Shown here: positions 37,341-37,931 of the stretch, in pieces
Numbering within the stretch: position 1 is the stretch's first letter
Layout of the letters: every line of letters begins with the position of its first letter
Source of the DNA: a virus
Strand: one strand, 5' to 3'
IMG/VR virus record: IMGVR_UViG_3300034378_000015
Location: 1 to 37,931 of that record
DNA length: 37,931 bases
Program-made: the position numbers and the translations under genes
Notes under the pieces: generated by a model
The model's input: only the letters and a program-made list of their open reading frames with translations
Database searches by the model: none
Told to the model about the DNA's origin: nothing

Positions 37341-37640
37341 TTACAGTCCCAGCGTCTTGATTGCTGCAACCAACTTGCCGTGGTAGCTGTAGCCGTACTT
37401 CTTGCTGAGGGCACCCATCTTCATGCCCGCCTTCGCGTCGGCGTTCCACGCTTCGCGCCGAGCCGTCACAATCGCGGGGTCACTCCACTCGGCGTCCTCG
37501 GCCTTGGAGAGTTCGGCCATCAGGTCGTTAATCTCCGTGCTGTCGGTGTAGTCGTAGGTGCCGCCCTGGAGTGCGTTCTGCTTTTTGGCCCACTCCATTT
37601 TCTCGGTCAGGTCAGCCTCGATCTCGGCTACTGTTCTCAT
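37341..37640 (-). CDS. Small helical phage protein
   Basis: A 99-residue protein with a helical N-terminus (TVAEIEADLTEKMEWAKK), NDLMAELSKAEDAEWSDP and a short C-terminal module (MGALSKKYGYSYHGKLVAAI). GGAGGCG precedes the ATG at 37640; the frame extends to 37673 without a better site. It is the first clear gene of the cassette-like region. Function unknown. Confidence 0.65.
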   Translation of the reverse strand: MRTVAEIEADLTEKMEWAKKQNALQGGTYDYTDSTEINDLMAELSKAEDAEWSDPAIVTARREAWNADAKAGMKMGALSKKYGYSYHGKLVAAIKTLGL

Positions 37641-37931
37641 TGTCTCGCCTCCGTTTTGTGTTTCGCTATTCATGCCCTATTACATAGCTAGTTACGTGCC
37701 AACATTGGGCATAATCGGAGGTGATTTTTTCTTTTGCGTTTTTTCTAGGAAACTCGGCCACTTCCGAAAATCGTTGCGGAGTTGGCACGGTAATTCTGGC
37801 CGTTTTCCTCGCATATTATCAACATTGCTACTTACGTTCTGCGAATTGCGAAAAATCAGGCACAACTTCAGCTTCCGTTGTCATTCCACACATCACCCCT
37901 TCTTTCAATCAATCAATCACCGTTTCTGAAA
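37641..37931 (-). other. Gap with two marginal short frames
   Basis: This 291-bp stretch has no confident gene. Two minus-strand frames are possible: 37828-37893 (21 codons, GGGG close to its ATG) and 37692-37814 (40 codons, Lys/Pro-rich, ending PNVGT, no ribosome site). At 37696-37711 the plus strand reads GTGCCAACATTGGGCA, a possible outer box of another junction. An AT-rich tract with TCAATCAATCAA lies near 37909. Confidence 0.4.

Noticed and set aside
37692-37814. 40-codon frame near the right edge as a firm gene
   Set aside because: No ribosome site and no recognisable sequence; kept only as a remark on the gap.

Overview
The window reads as a tailed-phage or prophage genome segment. 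Essentially every convincing gene lies on the minus strand, so transcription runs from high to low coordinates. A lambda-type portal, a gpA-type large terminase, a gpW-like joiner, a tape-measure protein and no contractile sheath point to a siphovirus. Several virion-region genes begin with Sec-type signal sequences, which suggests a Gram-negative host; the host cannot be named from the sequence. No tRNA, rRNA, integrase, DNA polymerase or recognisable endolysin was seen.

Layout in transcription order. (1) 37.9-30.2 kb is a run of about 22 very small genes plus one C5 DNA methyltransferase. Many encode zinc ribbons or other Cys-rich proteins. Base composition changes from gene to gene. The junctions carry imperfect inverted repeats with the architecture of integron attC sites: outer RYYYAAC and GTTRRRY boxes and a stem with single extrahelical bases, usually with an unpaired A on the plus strand (T on the minus strand) near the loop. 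This is the most unusual part of the window. (2) 30.2-25.2 kb is a packaging and modification block: HNH nuclease, a GT29 (sialyltransferase-like) protein, a SAM methyltransferase, TerS, a stranded C-terminal piece of a DNA methyltransferase, TerL, a basic protein and an NrdR-type zinc ribbon. (3) 25.1-13.5 kb is head and tail morphogenesis: gpW-like, portal, a protease-scaffold-capsid polyprotein with a strong internal start, a DUF2190/fibre chimera, connectors, tail tube, a probable tail chaperone and tape measure. (4) 13.5-8.0 kb holds fibre-like and signal-peptide proteins, a one-TM protein and a DUF1353-like protein. (5) 7.9-0.1 kb is an early replication/recombination operon led by a ribbon-helix-helix regulator. 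It contains a RecT-like protein, a coiled-coil protein, an SSB-like protein, an ERCC4 nuclease, a RecD2 helicase split into two genes and a primase-helicase.

The early operon appears to start at a sigma70-type promoter (-35 TTGACA) whose predicted start point leaves almost no leader before the regulator's ATG. Two sets of three 10-bp-phased repeats lie upstream and could be its operator. Genes inside each block are tightly coupled (ATGA, TAATG and TGATG overlaps), and the common Shine-Dalgarno form is AAAGG or GGAGG.

The attC-like array could have supplied the accessory genes upstream of the packaging genes. Its open reading frames run opposite to the canonical attC top strand, some read straight through a site, and many C-termini end in a short tail encoded by the site. 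No integron integrase is present in the window, so how the array arose is open.
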